64,000 nucleotides of DNA from Pleomorphomonas koreensis DSM 23070 (GCF_000425185.1 NZ_AULH01000018.1:1-64000); one strand, 5' to 3'. Shown: positions 40,716 to 53,033, numbered from the stretch's first letter. Numbers and translations: made by a program. The notes: generated by a model from the sequence alone, not told the origin.

Positions 40716-40856
40716 GTGCCATTTGATCTTGCGCGCCGCCCATCTGCAGGCACCCCGCCAAAACCCACCTTTCCATCGTTATTTCAACCGCTTCCCGCCA
40801 CTTCCCACCTTTTCCCGGATATTCCCGGAAAGTGCCAAGTGATCTTGCGGGTTACA
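40716..40856. repeat. Left phage end with two transposase-site-like repeats
   Basis: GTGCCAAGTGATCTTGCG (40832-40849) and GTGCCATTTGATCTTGCG (40716-40733) match at 16 of 18 positions and are 116 bases apart. The outer copy lies 7 bases inside the terminal GGTTACA, so the phage would begin TGTAACCCGCAAGATCAC on the minus strand. Mu-family ends carry such ordered L1/L2 sites and start with TGT or TG. The exact terminus needs the other end for proof. Confidence 0.78.
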
Positions 40857-40983
40857 GGCGCCCCTCGCCGGAAGGCCGGTCAAGGCCTCGGCTCCCGGCA
40901 AAGGCGCCGATCTTTCGTAGCATGTCTTCGGGACAGCTTGTATTCACCAGACGACGCGCCGTGCCGAAGCGGCGTGGCGTCCT

Positions 40984-41127
40984 CTAGAGATCGTAGGTGT
41001 GGTGGACGGTGAACCGCCGGCGCTCCTTGCGCAGCAGAAAGCAGCTCGTGGCGCAGCCCTCGCTCCAGGCGCGCGGAATCGGGTGACGGCACCGAAGGAA
41101 CGGGCACTTGATGGCATCGCTCGACAT
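40984..41127 (-). CDS. Small Cys-containing hypothetical protein, host side of junction
   Basis: A protein of 47 residues starting MSSDAIKCPFLRCRHPIPRA and ending HHTYDL. Four cysteines and several basic and aromatic residues suggest metal or nucleic acid binding. An AAAGGA site lies about 12 bases upstream of the ATG, and an imperfect hairpin (40950-40981) follows the stop. It is placed outside the proposed phage end. No family recognised. Confidence 0.5.
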   Translation of the reverse strand: MSSDAIKCPFLRCRHPIPRAWSEGCATSCFLLRKERRRFTVHHTYDL

Positions 41128-41453
41128 TTCGCTGATGATCCTTTCTCGCCTTGCACGTCGTTCGTGTTGTACATGATCATAGCATACGACTTTAGTATTA
41201 GTCATCACCGCATATTCGCGAGGGGCACCACCCTCTTTTGCGGCCTCGATGCCAGGCGAATCGGGGGCGGTTGCCGGAGCAATTTCAGCCGCGGACAGGG
41301 CTATTCTGGCTTCGAAAGTTGCCTGAAGCCGCCAAGACCGAGCGTTTCGGCATTTTTATGAAACAATGAACCGTTCCAGTTGCCGTCGGCCGATTGTCTT
41401 TCTGCAACTTTGTTCTATGGAGGTACGTCCTTTCCGCAATCGGAGATAGCCTG
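41128..41453. other. Upstream region of the MFS gene
   Basis: A stretch of 326 bases without a supported gene between the small ORF and the MFS transporter. It is moderately AT-rich. I see no convincing -35/-10 pair, operator or RNA structure; a GGAG site near 41441 serves the transporter start. Confidence 0.4.
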
Positions 41454-42758
41454 ATGCCGGTCGCCATCGAAACCGCCCTCGACACCGCCGGAACCGGTCC
41501 GTTCCAGCGACGCCTGCTCGGCATCTTCGGACTCGTCTGGGCGGCCGACGCCATGCAGGTGCTGGCCGTCGGCTTCACGGCCCCGTCGATCGCCGCGAGC
41601 TTCGGCCTCTCGGTGCCGGAAGCCCTGCAGACCGGCACGCTGTTCTTTCTCGGCATGATGATCGGCGCGGCGCTGTTCGGCCGCATCGCCGACCGCATAG
41701 GCCGGCGGCGCGTGCTGCTGGTCACCGTCGCCTGCGACGGCGTGTTCGGCCTCGCCTCGGTGTTCGCGCCCAACTTCGGGCTGCTGCTCGCCGCCCGCTT
41801 CCTGACCGGCGCCGCCGTCGGCGGCACGCTGCCGGTCGACTATGCGATGATGGCCGAGTTCCTGCCCTCCGACCGGCGCGGCCGCTGGCTGGTGATGCTG
41901 GAAGCCTTCTGGGCGGTCGGTACCGTCGTGGTGGCGCTGGCCGCCTGGGCCGCCGCCTCGGCCGGCCTCGGCGACGCCTGGCGCTACATCTTCTTCGCCA
42001 CCGCCGTGCCGGCGCTGGTTGGCTTCTGGCTGCGACTGATGGTGCCGGAATCGCCGCTCTACCTGTTGCGCAAGGGCCGTACCGACGAGGCGCGCGCCGT
42101 CGTCGACCGCATGCTCGTCGCCAACGGCAAGGCGCCGCTCGATGCGCCGCTCGCGGCAAGCCCCGCCTTGGAAGCCGTGCGCCTGTTGTCGCCGGCGCTC
42201 AAGCGGCGGACACTCTTGATGCTCGCCGTCTGGTTCCTGGTGTCGCTCAGCTACTACGGCATCTTCACCTGGATGCCGGCGCGCCTTGCCGGCGAGGGCT
42301 TCGGCTTCGTGCGCGGCTACGGCTTCCTGGTGATCGTGGCGCTGGCCCAGCTGCCCGGCTATGCGCTGGCCGCCTGGGGCGTCGAGCGGATCGGCCGCAA
42401 GCCGACGCTGATCGGCTTCCTCATCCTGTCGGCGGCCGGCTGCGCGCTGTTCGTGGTGGCCGGCGAGGCGACGCTGGTGGCGACCGCCATCCTGTTGATG
42501 AGCTTTGCCCTGCTCGGCACCTGGGGCGCCCTCTATGCCTACACGCCGGAGCTTTATCCGACGGCGGCGCGGGCGAGCGGCATGGGCGCCGCCGGCGCCA
42601 TGGCCCGGCTCGGCGGCCTTCTGGCGCCGTCGCTGCTGTCGCTGCTGATCGCCAGGAGCTTCGGTGCGGCGGTGGCACTGTTCGCCGTGCTGCTGATCGC
42701 CGCCGCAGTGGCCGCCGCGCTGATCGACGCCGAGACCCGGCAACGGGCGCTCGACTGA
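41454..42758 (+). CDS. MFS transporter, sugar-porter / aromatic acid-type
   Basis: A protein of 434 residues starting MPVAIETALDTAGTGPFQRR with GGAG 7 bases before the ATG. Twelve membrane spans are expected. The motif GRIADRIGRRRVLLV after span 2, and PESPLYLLRKGRTDEA after span 6, are typical of the sugar porter/NiaP-type MFS group. The substrate cannot be read from sequence; relatives import niacin, sialic acid or aromatic acids. It ends at a rho-independent terminator and is transcribed alone. Confidence 0.88.
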   Translation: MPVAIETALDTAGTGPFQRRLLGIFGLVWAADAMQVLAVGFTAPSIAASFGLSVPEALQTGTLFFLGMMIGAALFGRIADRIGRRRVLLVTVACDGVFGLASVFAPNFGLLLAARFLTGAAVGGTLPVDYAMMAEFLPSDRRGRWLVMLEAFWAVGTVVVALAAWAAASAGLGDAWRYIFFATAVPALVGFWLRLMVPESPLYLLRKGRTDEARAVVDRMLVANGKAPLDAPLAASPALEAVRLLSPALKRRTLLMLAVWFLVSLSYYGIFTWMPARLAGEGFGFVRGYGFLVIVALAQLPGYALAAWGVERIGRKPTLIGFLILSAAGCALFVVAGEATLVATAILLMSFALLGTWGALYAYTPELYPTAARASGMGAAGAMARLGGLLAPSLLSLLIARSFGAAVALFAVLLIAAAVAAALIDAETRQRALD

Positions 42759-42789
42759 CACCCTACGCATTCCAAGCATGCCCTGAAGC

Positions 42790-42818
42790 GGCGGCCGCCT
42801 TCCGGTGGCCGCCTTTTT
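42790..42818 (+). terminator. Rho-independent terminator after the MFS gene
   Basis: A perfect stem GGCGGCC / GGCCGCC with a 10-base loop is followed by TTTTT (42814-42818), 31 bases after the MFS stop. Confidence 0.85.
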
Positions 42819-43054
42819 GCTGAACAGTACTCTCCAGTTCGCCACGCAATTCTCAAATTCGATCATTTTCGATCAAAATCTAGGGGTTCGTGCGAAGTTG
42901 TGAGCGATCCGGCAAGCCAATAGCTTTCAACTTGGCTCAGCCGCAGACGGCTCCGCGTGTCGGGACGGTTGCCGCGACGGCGGTTGCGCGGCGACGGACG
43001 GCGCGCCTGCCGGTCGCCGAAACGCCGGAAAGCCGGCCTCTGGAGGAACAGACC

Positions 43055-44206
43055 ATGTCCCATCGCATGATTCTCAACGAGACGTCCTATTTCGGTGCCG
43101 GCGCCCGCGCCGAGCTGGTGGGCGAGGTGCAGCGTCGCGGCTACAGGAAGGCGCTGGTGGTCACCGACGCGGTGCTGGTCAAGGCCGGAACGGTCGCCAA
43201 GGTCACCGACCTCCTGGACGCCGCCGGCCTGCCCTACGAGCTGTTCGACAAGGTGATGCCCAACCCGACCATCGGCGTGGTGCAGGAAGGCGTCGCCGCC
43301 TTCGCCAAGGCCAAGGCCGACTATCTCGTGGCCATCGGCGGCGGCTCGCCGCAGGACACCGCCAAGGCGATCGGCATCATCACCAACAATCCCGACAACG
43401 CCGACGTGCGCAGCCTCGAGGGCGTGGCGCCGACCAAAAAGCCGTCGGTGCCGATCATCGCGCTGGCCACCACGGCCGGCACCGCCGCCGAGGTGACCAT
43501 CAACTACGTCATCACCGACGAGGAGAACCGCCGCAAGTTCGTCTGCGTCGATCCGCACGATATCCCGGTCGTCGCCATCATCGACAGCGAGCTGATGGCC
43601 ACCATGCCCGTGGCGCTGAAGGCGGCCACCGGCATGGACGCGCTGACCCACGCCATCGAGGGCTACATCACCAAAGGCGCCTGGGAACTGACCGACGCGC
43701 TGCACATCAAGGCGATCGAGATCATCGGCCGCTCGCTGCGCGCCTCCTGCAAGGGCGACCCCAAGGGCGTCGAGGACATGGCGCTCGGCCAGTATGTGGC
43801 CGGCATGGGCTTCTCCAACGTCGGTCTCGGCCTCGTCCACGGCATGGCCCATCCGCTCGGCGCCTTCTACGGCACACCGCACGGCGTCGCCAACGCGGTG
43901 CTCCTGCCGACCATCATGGCCTACAACGCCGACTTCACCGGCGAGAAGTATCGCGCCGTTGCCGTCGCGCTGGGCCATGAGGGCGCCGGTTCCCTGCCGA
44001 TCGGCGAGGTGCGCAAGGCGGCCGTCGCAGCGGTGCAGAAGCTCTCCGACGACGTCGGCATTCCCAAGCGGCTCAGCGAGGTCGGCGTCAAGCCCGAGGA
44101 CATAGCGGATCTGGCCAGGGCGGCGCTCGCCGACGTCTGCACCGGCGGCAACCCGCGCGACGCCAACCTCGCCGACATCGAGGCGCTCTACCGCTCGATC
44201 CTCTGA
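43055..44206 (+). CDS. fucO: Lactaldehyde reductase / 1,2-propanediol oxidoreductase
   Basis: A protein of 383 residues starting MSHRMILNETSYFGAGARAE after a GGAGGA site; it is collinear with E. coli FucO (MANRMILNETAWFG). Conserved blocks: IGGGSPQDTAKAIG (NAD site), TTAGTAAEVTINYVITDEE, and the iron-binding Asp/His in GMDALTHAIEGY and LVHGMAHPLGAFY. It reduces lactaldehyde to 1,2-propanediol or the reverse. No fucose or rhamnose genes lie nearby, so the physiological aldehyde is uncertain. A terminator follows the stop. Confidence 0.95.
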   Translation: MSHRMILNETSYFGAGARAELVGEVQRRGYRKALVVTDAVLVKAGTVAKVTDLLDAAGLPYELFDKVMPNPTIGVVQEGVAAFAKAKADYLVAIGGGSPQDTAKAIGIITNNPDNADVRSLEGVAPTKKPSVPIIALATTAGTAAEVTINYVITDEENRRKFVCVDPHDIPVVAIIDSELMATMPVALKAATGMDALTHAIEGYITKGAWELTDALHIKAIEIIGRSLRASCKGDPKGVEDMALGQYVAGMGFSNVGLGLVHGMAHPLGAFYGTPHGVANAVLLPTIMAYNADFTGEKYRAVAVALGHEGAGSLPIGEVRKAAVAAVQKLSDDVGIPKRLSEVGVKPEDIADLARAALADVCTGGNPRDANLADIEALYRSIL

Positions 44207-44231
44207 TCGACTGCGGGCATTTCCGCAACCG

Positions 44232-44265
44232 GCCGGCGGCATCCGACAGGGCGCCGCCGGCTTTT
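44232..44265 (+). terminator. Rho-independent terminator after fucO
   Basis: A perfect 9-base stem GCCGGCGGC / GCCGCCGGC with a 12-base loop is followed by TTTT, 26 bases after the fucO stop. Confidence 0.85.
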
Positions 44266-44287
44266 CATCGATCTATTGCTCAACAAT

Positions 44288-44301
44288 TTGCGGCACGACA
44301 A
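44288..44301 (+). promoter_or_regulatory. Candidate FNR/NnrR-type site TTG-N8-CAA
   Basis: TTGCGGCACGACAA has the TTG-N8-CAA frame of FNR/NnrR-type regulators. It lies 57 bases before the DUF2249 gene. A weak -10 (TAGTCT, 44324-44329) would put the start of transcription near 44336, about 41 bases downstream of the site centre, the class II activation distance. The genes it precedes belong to NO-linked families, which makes the site plausible. Confidence 0.6.
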
Positions 44302-44357
44302 CGAGCGGTGGCGCATCCGAGGCTAGTCTCCTGCCATCAAACGAAGGAGACCCGCCG

Positions 44358-44606
44358 ATGTCCTCCCTTGCCAGCATCGAACCCGCAAGCATACTCGACG
44401 TGCGCCGCTTGCCCTGCGAGCTGCGCCGCGCCACCATCATCGAGAGCTTCGACGCGCTCGCGCCGGGGCAATCGCTGGAGATCGTCAACAGCTTCGATCC
44501 GGTGCCGCTGCGCCAGCATTTCGAGGAACGGACCCTGGTCGGCTTCGGCTGGGAGTATCTCGAAGAAGGACCGGAGATCTGGCGCATCCGACTGACCCGG
44601 AGATGA
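44358..44606 (+). CDS. DUF2249 small protein
   Basis: A protein of 82 residues starting MSSLASIEPASILDVRRLPC with an AAGGAG site. The phrases IIESFDALAPGQSLEIVNSF, DPVPLRQHFEER and FGWEYLEEGPEIWRIRL are diagnostic for DUF2249. Such genes cluster with nitrite and NO reduction genes; the fold resembles TusA-like sulfur carriers, but the role is not settled. It is first in a likely three-gene operon. Confidence 0.92.
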   Translation: MSSLASIEPASILDVRRLPCELRRATIIESFDALAPGQSLEIVNSFDPVPLRQHFEERTLVGFGWEYLEEGPEIWRIRLTRR

Positions 44607-44610
44607 TGCC

Positions 44611-44961
44611 ATGGAACCGCAAGTTCTCGCCGCCCTCGCCACCGTCGACGATCCAGAGCTGGGCATCGACATCGTATCGCTCGGCCTGGTCCGCCGTCTC
44701 GACATCGGTGATCGGACGGTCGACGTCGAGCTGATGATGACCACGCCCACCTGCCCGCTCGGCGGCCTGATCAGCGAGAACGCCCGCGCCGCCGTCGAAA
44801 GCGCCGTCGGCAAGGACTGGACGGTGAAAGTCGCCATCGACAAGGCGGCGGTCTGGTCGCCGGAACTGGCCGATCCGGCCGTCCGCTCGCGCTTCGAGCG
44901 GCAGCCGTCGCGCTTCGAGGCGGCGGTGTCGAAGTTCGCCGCCGGCCTGTTCGGACGCTGA
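44611..44961 (+). CDS. DUF59 / MIP18-family iron-sulfur assembly protein
   Basis: A protein of 116 residues starting MEPQVLAALATVDDPELGID, the classical DUF59 start (V-DPE-IG). The conserved Cys is in MTTPTCPLGGLI. Members (SufT, PaaD, yitW) help mature Fe-S proteins. It lies 4 bases after the DUF2249 gene, so both are translated together. The C-terminal 30 residues (SRFERQPSRFEAAVSKF) are an added tail. Confidence 0.9.
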   Translation: MEPQVLAALATVDDPELGIDIVSLGLVRRLDIGDRTVDVELMMTTPTCPLGGLISENARAAVESAVGKDWTVKVAIDKAAVWSPELADPAVRSRFERQPSRFEAAVSKFAAGLFGR

Positions 44962-45025
44962 GAGCGGCCTGATCTGAAGCCGGCCGCCCGTCCGTGCCGC
45001 AATCGGGGAACACCCCGCGGAGTCC

Positions 45026-46096
45026 ATGATGAAGCTCACGCCCCTCCTCCGCATTGCCCTGGCCATCGCGGCGGCGGCGTCGCTCGTCGCGGGCCTGACC
45101 GGCGGCCTCGCCCGCCTCGGGGTCGTGGCACCGGTCGGCGACATGGCCGACATGCACGGAGCGATCATGGCCTCGGGCTTCTTCGGCACGCTGATCTCGC
45201 TTGAACGCGCCGTGGCCGACGGTCGCCTTGCCGCGCTGCTGGTGCCCGCCGTGTCGGCAGCCGGCGCCGTGCTGCTGCTCGCCGGCTGCGCCGAGGCGAC
45301 GGCGCCGCTGTTCCTCGTCGCCGGTCTCGGACTGACGCTGCTGACCGGCCTCGCCGCCTTCAAGCTGCCGAAGCTGTTCACGCTGCTGATGACCGTCGCC
45401 GCGGCGCTGTGGCCGCTCGGCACGGCGTTCTGGATGGCCGGCCGGACGCTTGCGGAGGTGGGCTACGTCTGGCTCGGCTTCCTGATCCTCACCGTCGTCG
45501 CCGAACGGATCGAGCTGTCTCGCCTGATGCGGCCGACGCTGGCCGCGCGGGCGCTGCTCGTCGTGCTGGCCGCCCTGTTCGCTTTGGCGCTGTGGCTGGG
45601 GCAGCCGTGGGAAGGCTCGGCGCTGCTGTCGCTGTCGCTCGCCGGCATCGCGCTGTGGCTGCTGCGCGAGGATATCGCGCTGCGCACCGTCCGCACCCAC
45701 GGTTTCGCCCGCTTCTCCGCCCTGCTGCTGATCTGCGGCTATCTCTGGCTGATCGTCGCCGCCGCCAGCCTCTGGCTGCTGCCGCCGGGCGAAACCGTCC
45801 ACGGCCACGACGCGGCCATTCACGCCATCGCCATCGGCTTCATCCTGTCGATGGTGTTCGCGCATGCGCCGATCATCCTGCCGGCCATCAGCGGCGCGCC
45901 GGTGCGCTACGTGCCGATCCTCTACCTGCCGGCGGCGCTGCTGCAACTGTCGATCGGCCTCAGGATCGCCTTCGACGCCATCGAGGCGACCGACCTCCTC
46001 TACATCCCGGCCTGGCTGACCATCGTCGCCATCGCCGGCTATGTCGGGCTGCTGCTCGGCACCATGGCCTTCCGGGCGAAACCGACGACGGCCTGA
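45026..46096 (+). CDS. NnrS-like multi-span membrane protein
   Basis: A protein of 356 residues starting MMKLTPLLRIALAIAAAASL with about 11-12 hydrophobic spans. Conserved-looking His residues lie in DMHGAIMASGFFG and in HGHDAAIHAIAIGFILSMVF/AHAPIILPAI, in a pattern similar to the NnrS haem-copper membrane proteins tied to NO stress. The neighbours and the TTG-N8-CAA site support a link to NO or low oxygen. NnrS identity is probable, not certain. Confidence 0.7.
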   Translation: MMKLTPLLRIALAIAAAASLVAGLTGGLARLGVVAPVGDMADMHGAIMASGFFGTLISLERAVADGRLAALLVPAVSAAGAVLLLAGCAEATAPLFLVAGLGLTLLTGLAAFKLPKLFTLLMTVAAALWPLGTAFWMAGRTLAEVGYVWLGFLILTVVAERIELSRLMRPTLAARALLVVLAALFALALWLGQPWEGSALLSLSLAGIALWLLREDIALRTVRTHGFARFSALLLICGYLWLIVAAASLWLLPPGETVHGHDAAIHAIAIGFILSMVFAHAPIILPAISGAPVRYVPILYLPAALLQLSIGLRIAFDAIEATDLLYIPAWLTIVAIAGYVGLLLGTMAFRAKPTTA

Positions 46097-46105
46097 CGCG
46101 GCGGC

Positions 46106-47326
46106 TCAGCCGGTCCTCAGCCAGTCGTCGAGCATCTTGCCGTGCAGTCTGGAGGTGGCGCGATAGGCGCGCGTCCGGTTGCGGCCGATGCGCTTGGCCT
46201 CGGCCAGCGCCACGTCGGCGGCCATCATCAGCGCCTCGACGCCGGCGCCGGCATCGGCCACCGCGGCGACGCCGACGCTGGTGGTCAGCGGAATGCGCTC
46301 GCCGCTGGCGTCGGTGAGATTCAGCCCCTCGGTGCGGCGGCAGAGATACTCGGCGACCGACAGGCCGACATCCAGCCGGATCGACGGCATGAACAGCGCG
46401 AACTCCTCGTCGCCGATGCGGGCGACGATATCCGGTAGCCGCACCTCGCGGTGCAGGACCTCGGCGACGGCTCTCAGCGCCCGATCGCCCTCATCGCGGC
46501 CGAAGCGGTCGTTGACGAAGCGGAAGTGATCGAGGTCGAACAGCATCAGCACGCCGCGTCCGCCGCCGCCCTGCAACAGCGTCTCCATGGCCCGGAAGAA
46601 GGCATGCCGATTGGGCAGGCCGGTCAGCGCGTCGGTATCGGCCGCCTTGCGATGGTGGCGGGCGTCGCGCTCGGCGATCAGCGTCAGCATGGCTACAACG
46701 ACGAACAGCGTGAACAGCAGCGCTTCCAGGAGGCCGGCAATGAACAGCGGCGACTGGTCGAAGGCAACGCCGAAGCCGAAGTCGGGGAAGAACAGCAGCA
46801 GCGGCACGCGCAGCGCATAGAGCGTGCCGTGAGCGGCGAACAGCGCGGCGGTCGGCAGGCGGGCCGGCAGCGGCTCGATGCGGCGGCGCTGGATGAGCCG
46901 CCATGCGATGGCCAGCGAATAGCCCGACATCACCAGCGCCGCCAGCGCGGCGTGCAGCGCCGGCTCGTGGCGCAGGAAGGGCACGGCGGCGAACGGCAGC
47001 CAGGCGACGGCGCCGGCCGCCGTCTTCCAGGCGGTCTTCCAGACCGGCGGACGCCCGCCCTCGAACAGCTGGAACCCCAGCCAGATCAGGCCATAGGCCA
47101 AGGCCAGCGTGGCGTTGCCGAACAGCAGCGAGGTCCAATCCGGCACCACCGGCCGCAGGATGTAAAAGGCGCAGGCGAGTGCGCCAAACCACAGCGAGGC
47201 GGCCCAGACGCCGAGCGCCGGGCCGCGCCGCTCGGTCAGCCACAGGAAGCCGAGGGCAGCGCCGGCCACCGCGCCGCCGAGCACGCCAACCACCAGCAAT
47301 GTCGAAACGCTGAGCAGATCGTCCAT
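46106..47326 (-). CDS. Membrane GGDEF protein with degenerate GDEEF motif
   Basis: A protein of 406 residues starting MDDLLSVSTLLVVGVLGG after GGAGG. Six or seven spans fill residues 1-210, then a GGDEF domain (DALTGLPNRHAFFRAME, LFDLDHFRFVNDRFG). The active-site motif is RIGDEEFALF, i.e. GDEEF where GG[DE]EF is expected, so cyclase activity is doubtful. The membrane part is clearly paralogous to the protein at 51395-52597. It may sense a ligand or bind c-di-GMP or GTP without making it. Confidence 0.9.
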   Translation of the reverse strand: MDDLLSVSTLLVVGVLGGAVAGAALGFLWLTERRGPALGVWAASLWFGALACAFYILRPVVPDWTSLLFGNATLALAYGLIWLGFQLFEGGRPPVWKTAWKTAAGAVAWLPFAAVPFLRHEPALHAALAALVMSGYSLAIAWRLIQRRRIEPLPARLPTAALFAAHGTLYALRVPLLLFFPDFGFGVAFDQSPLFIAGLLEALLFTLFVVVAMLTLIAERDARHHRKAADTDALTGLPNRHAFFRAMETLLQGGGGRGVLMLFDLDHFRFVNDRFGRDEGDRALRAVAEVLHREVRLPDIVARIGDEEFALFMPSIRLDVGLSVAEYLCRRTEGLNLTDASGERIPLTTSVGVAAVADAGAGVEALMMAADVALAEAKRIGRNRTRAYRATSRLHGKMLDDWLRTG

Positions 47327-47457
47327 GACGACCTCCACGCCTCAGAGAACGTTGGGGTCACTCATCTCCAAAGTGACATGACAATACTAGATTGTGACGG
47401 AAAGATGTAGTTTTAAGGGGGCGTGCCAAAGAATTTCCATCATTTCGGCATGGTAAA

Positions 47458-51093
<3,636 letters not shown>

Positions 51094-51394
51094 GGCGAAG
51101 GGCGATCCGGCGCGGGAGGAAGTGTGATCTTCTAAAGCATCCGGGATCAAAAGAAAACCCCGAACGGAAACAAAAAAGCAATCAAATACAATAGCTTGGC
51201 TATTTCTTGTCGAAGGCTTGACCGGATCGAGGCGAGCGGGGCCGCCCTCCCTTCCCGTTCACCCATTCTTCAGCATGGATCGCGTTTTCCCGTTTCATTC
51301 AGCATTCCTTTTCGCCCCGCCCCTATAACGTATTGCCACCGCCTACCCGTCAGGCGAGCAAAGCGTGTCGGCCGAGACCTAAAAGGATGCCGTC
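51094..51394. other. Divergent gap between mfd and GGDEF gene
   Basis: A 301-base gap without a gene. On the plus strand TATAAC (51324-51329) is a possible -10 for the GGDEF gene, with a weak -35. A small perfect inverted repeat AATAGC-TTG-GCTATT lies at 51190-51204. AT-rich bases near 51150-51190 may hold the mfd promoter. No RNA gene is seen. Confidence 0.4.
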
Positions 51395-52597
51395 GTGAGC
51401 GTGTTGCTGCATGTTCCGTCCCTGTTGATCGCGGCTGCGGTGGCCGGCGGTTGCGTGTCGGCCAGTCATCTGCTGATCTGGCGAGCCGGCCGGAACGAGG
51501 CCGCCGTTCTCCTCTGGGGCACCGCCTACGGTGTCGCCACGCTGGCCATGACGATGGTGGGGCTGCGCGGCCAGATTCCGGCCTTCCTGTCGATCGTCGT
51601 CGGCAACGCGCTGTTGCTCCTGGCCTTCGGTCTCGTCTGGCTCGGCTATCGCCGCTTCATCGGCAAGTCCGGCCGGGGCGACCGCCTGTTCACCCTGCTC
51701 GGCGCGATCGCCTGGTTCGCCTTCGCCGGCGCGCCGCAGCTGTTTTCCGACATCAATCTCAGGGTGCAGGTGGTGTCGGCGGTCCAGTTCGCCTATCTCC
51801 TGGCCATCGCCTTCGATCTTTTCGCTCATAGCCGCAAGGAACCGCTGCCGGCGTTTCTCCTGACGGTGGCGGTGATCGGCGTCCAGGAAGTGCTGCTGGT
51901 GACGCGCATCATCTATCTGCAGCTGTTTCCCATCGATCCGGCCTTCGACACCCTGCCGACCGGCCTGCCGATCGGGCTGACGCTGATCGGCTCGACGGCC
52001 TTCATCGTCTTCTTCGGACTGTTGCAACTGGCACTGGTCGGCCAGCGTTCGGAGCGGCGGTTCCGCGTCGCGGCCGAGACCGACGGGCTGACCGGGCTCG
52101 CCAACCGCCGGCGCTTCATGAACGACGTGCTGACGCGCCTTGCGGCCTGCCCCGGCCGCGGCGCGCTGGTGCTGTTCGACCTCGATCACTTCAAGCGCAT
52201 CAACGACAGCCACGGCCACCTGATGGGCGACCGGGCGCTGGTCGAATTCGCCGGCATCCTCGCCAACGTGGCCTCCGGACAGGCCATCGCCGCCCGTGTC
52301 GGCGGCGAGGAATTCGCGCTGTTCTTTCCCGATGCCGACGCCGCCACGGCGTCCGACCTCGCCGAGGGGGTCCGCCGGCTTACCGGCGCCTTTCGGTTGC
52401 GCACCCCCAGCGGCGCCCTGCGCGTCACGGTCAGCGGCGGCGTGGCCGGCGTGGCGGATATCGGATCGGACTATGAGTCGCTGCACAGCGCCGCCGATAC
52501 CGCGCTCTACGCGGCCAAGCGCGAAGGCCGCGACCGCGTCGTCATGCATCGCCGGCACCTGCCGCCCCTGCAACTCGCGGCGGTCGCTTCCTTCTGA
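51395..52597 (+). CDS. Membrane diguanylate cyclase with intact GGEEF motif
   Basis: A protein of 400 residues read from a GTG at 51395 (MSVLLHVPSLLIAAAVAGGC) after AAAAGGA. Seven hydrophobic spans (residues 1-215) precede a GGDEF domain (DGLTGLANRRRFMNDVLTRL, LFDLDHFKRINDSHGH) with RVGGEEFALFFPD, an intact active motif. It should make c-di-GMP. The inhibitory RxxD site is not obvious. It is a paralogue of the protein at 46106-47326 on the other side of mfd. Confidence 0.92.
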   Translation: MSVLLHVPSLLIAAAVAGGCVSASHLLIWRAGRNEAAVLLWGTAYGVATLAMTMVGLRGQIPAFLSIVVGNALLLLAFGLVWLGYRRFIGKSGRGDRLFTLLGAIAWFAFAGAPQLFSDINLRVQVVSAVQFAYLLAIAFDLFAHSRKEPLPAFLLTVAVIGVQEVLLVTRIIYLQLFPIDPAFDTLPTGLPIGLTLIGSTAFIVFFGLLQLALVGQRSERRFRVAAETDGLTGLANRRRFMNDVLTRLAACPGRGALVLFDLDHFKRINDSHGHLMGDRALVEFAGILANVASGQAIAARVGGEEFALFFPDADAATASDLAEGVRRLTGAFRLRTPSGALRVTVSGGVAGVADIGSDYESLHSAADTALYAAKREGRDRVVMHRRHLPPLQLAAVASF

Positions 52598-52604
52598 TTC
52601 CGCC

Positions 52605-52898
52605 TCAGCCGGCCGCCGGGTGGGCGGTGGCGAAGGCCATCACCTTGGCGAACACCCCCTTCGGCGCGCTGTCGGGCACCGGCGCCTTGCCGAGAATCCA
52701 GCCGAACAACTCGCGGTCGTCGACTTCGAGCAGCGCTTCGAATTCGTCAAGCTCGGCCTCGGTCAGCGTGCCGATGGCGTGGTCGGCGAAGCGGCCGAGC
52801 AGCAGATCCAGCTCGCGCGTGCCGCGATGCCAGGCGTGATAGAGGATCTTGCGGCGACGCGGCGACAGATCGTCGGAGGTGCGGCTCAGCCCGGACAT
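52605..52898 (-). CDS. sdhE: FAD assembly factor of succinate dehydrogenase
   Basis: A protein of 97 residues starting MSGLSRTSDDLSPRRRKILY, with GGAGG eight bases before the ATG. The segment YHAWHRGTRELDLLLGRFAD contains the RGTxE motif of SdhE/Sdh5, which helps attach FAD to SdhA. In alphaproteobacteria sdhE is often near mfd and recG, as here (mfd). The ORF is convergent with the GGDEF gene, 7 bases apart. Confidence 0.9.
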   Translation of the reverse strand: MSGLSRTSDDLSPRRRKILYHAWHRGTRELDLLLGRFADHAIGTLTEAELDEFEALLEVDDRELFGWILGKAPVPDSAPKGVFAKVMAFATAHPAAG

Positions 52899-53033
52899 CG
52901 GCATTTCCTCCAAGAGAACGGATGACGTCTGTTAGCCGATCCCCGGCCGGAAAGTAAGATGCCGCCAGTATCGGCGGTGTCCGAAGGCTGCTATAGGGAC
53001 AGCCCTTTCGATTGTCGTTCCGGCGTTTTGATC

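Larger units (their letters stand above)
1..40856 (-). mobile_element. Mu-type transposable siphophage prophage (right end outside window)
   Basis: The segment carries a complete Mu-like module set in Mu order: repressor, Ner, MuA transposase, MuB ATPase, GemA, a Mor/C activator, lysis genes, Mu gp25-gp30, protease I, capsid T, gp36, then a lambda-type long-tail module. Nearly all genes are on the minus strand and most neighbours overlap by 1-4 bases (ATGA, TGATG or GTGA), so they form long operons. The left end is placed at 40856, where the sequence ends in ACA (TGT on the minus strand), as is typical for Mu-family ends, just outside a repeated 18-bp motif. The right end is not in the window because the tail spike gene is still open at base 1. 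Modules look intact; no obvious stop or frameshift in core genes, so it may be functional. Confidence 0.93.

Noticed and set aside
40716-40849. The 18-base repeats as integrase attachment sites
   Set aside because: No integrase is present; the phage carries MuA/MuB, so the repeats fit transposase sites better.
42863-44242. Long minus-strand ORF over fucO
   Set aside because: Mirror frame of a well-conserved enzyme; the product is repetitive (His, Gly, Asp, Val) as expected for antisense of GC-rich coding DNA.
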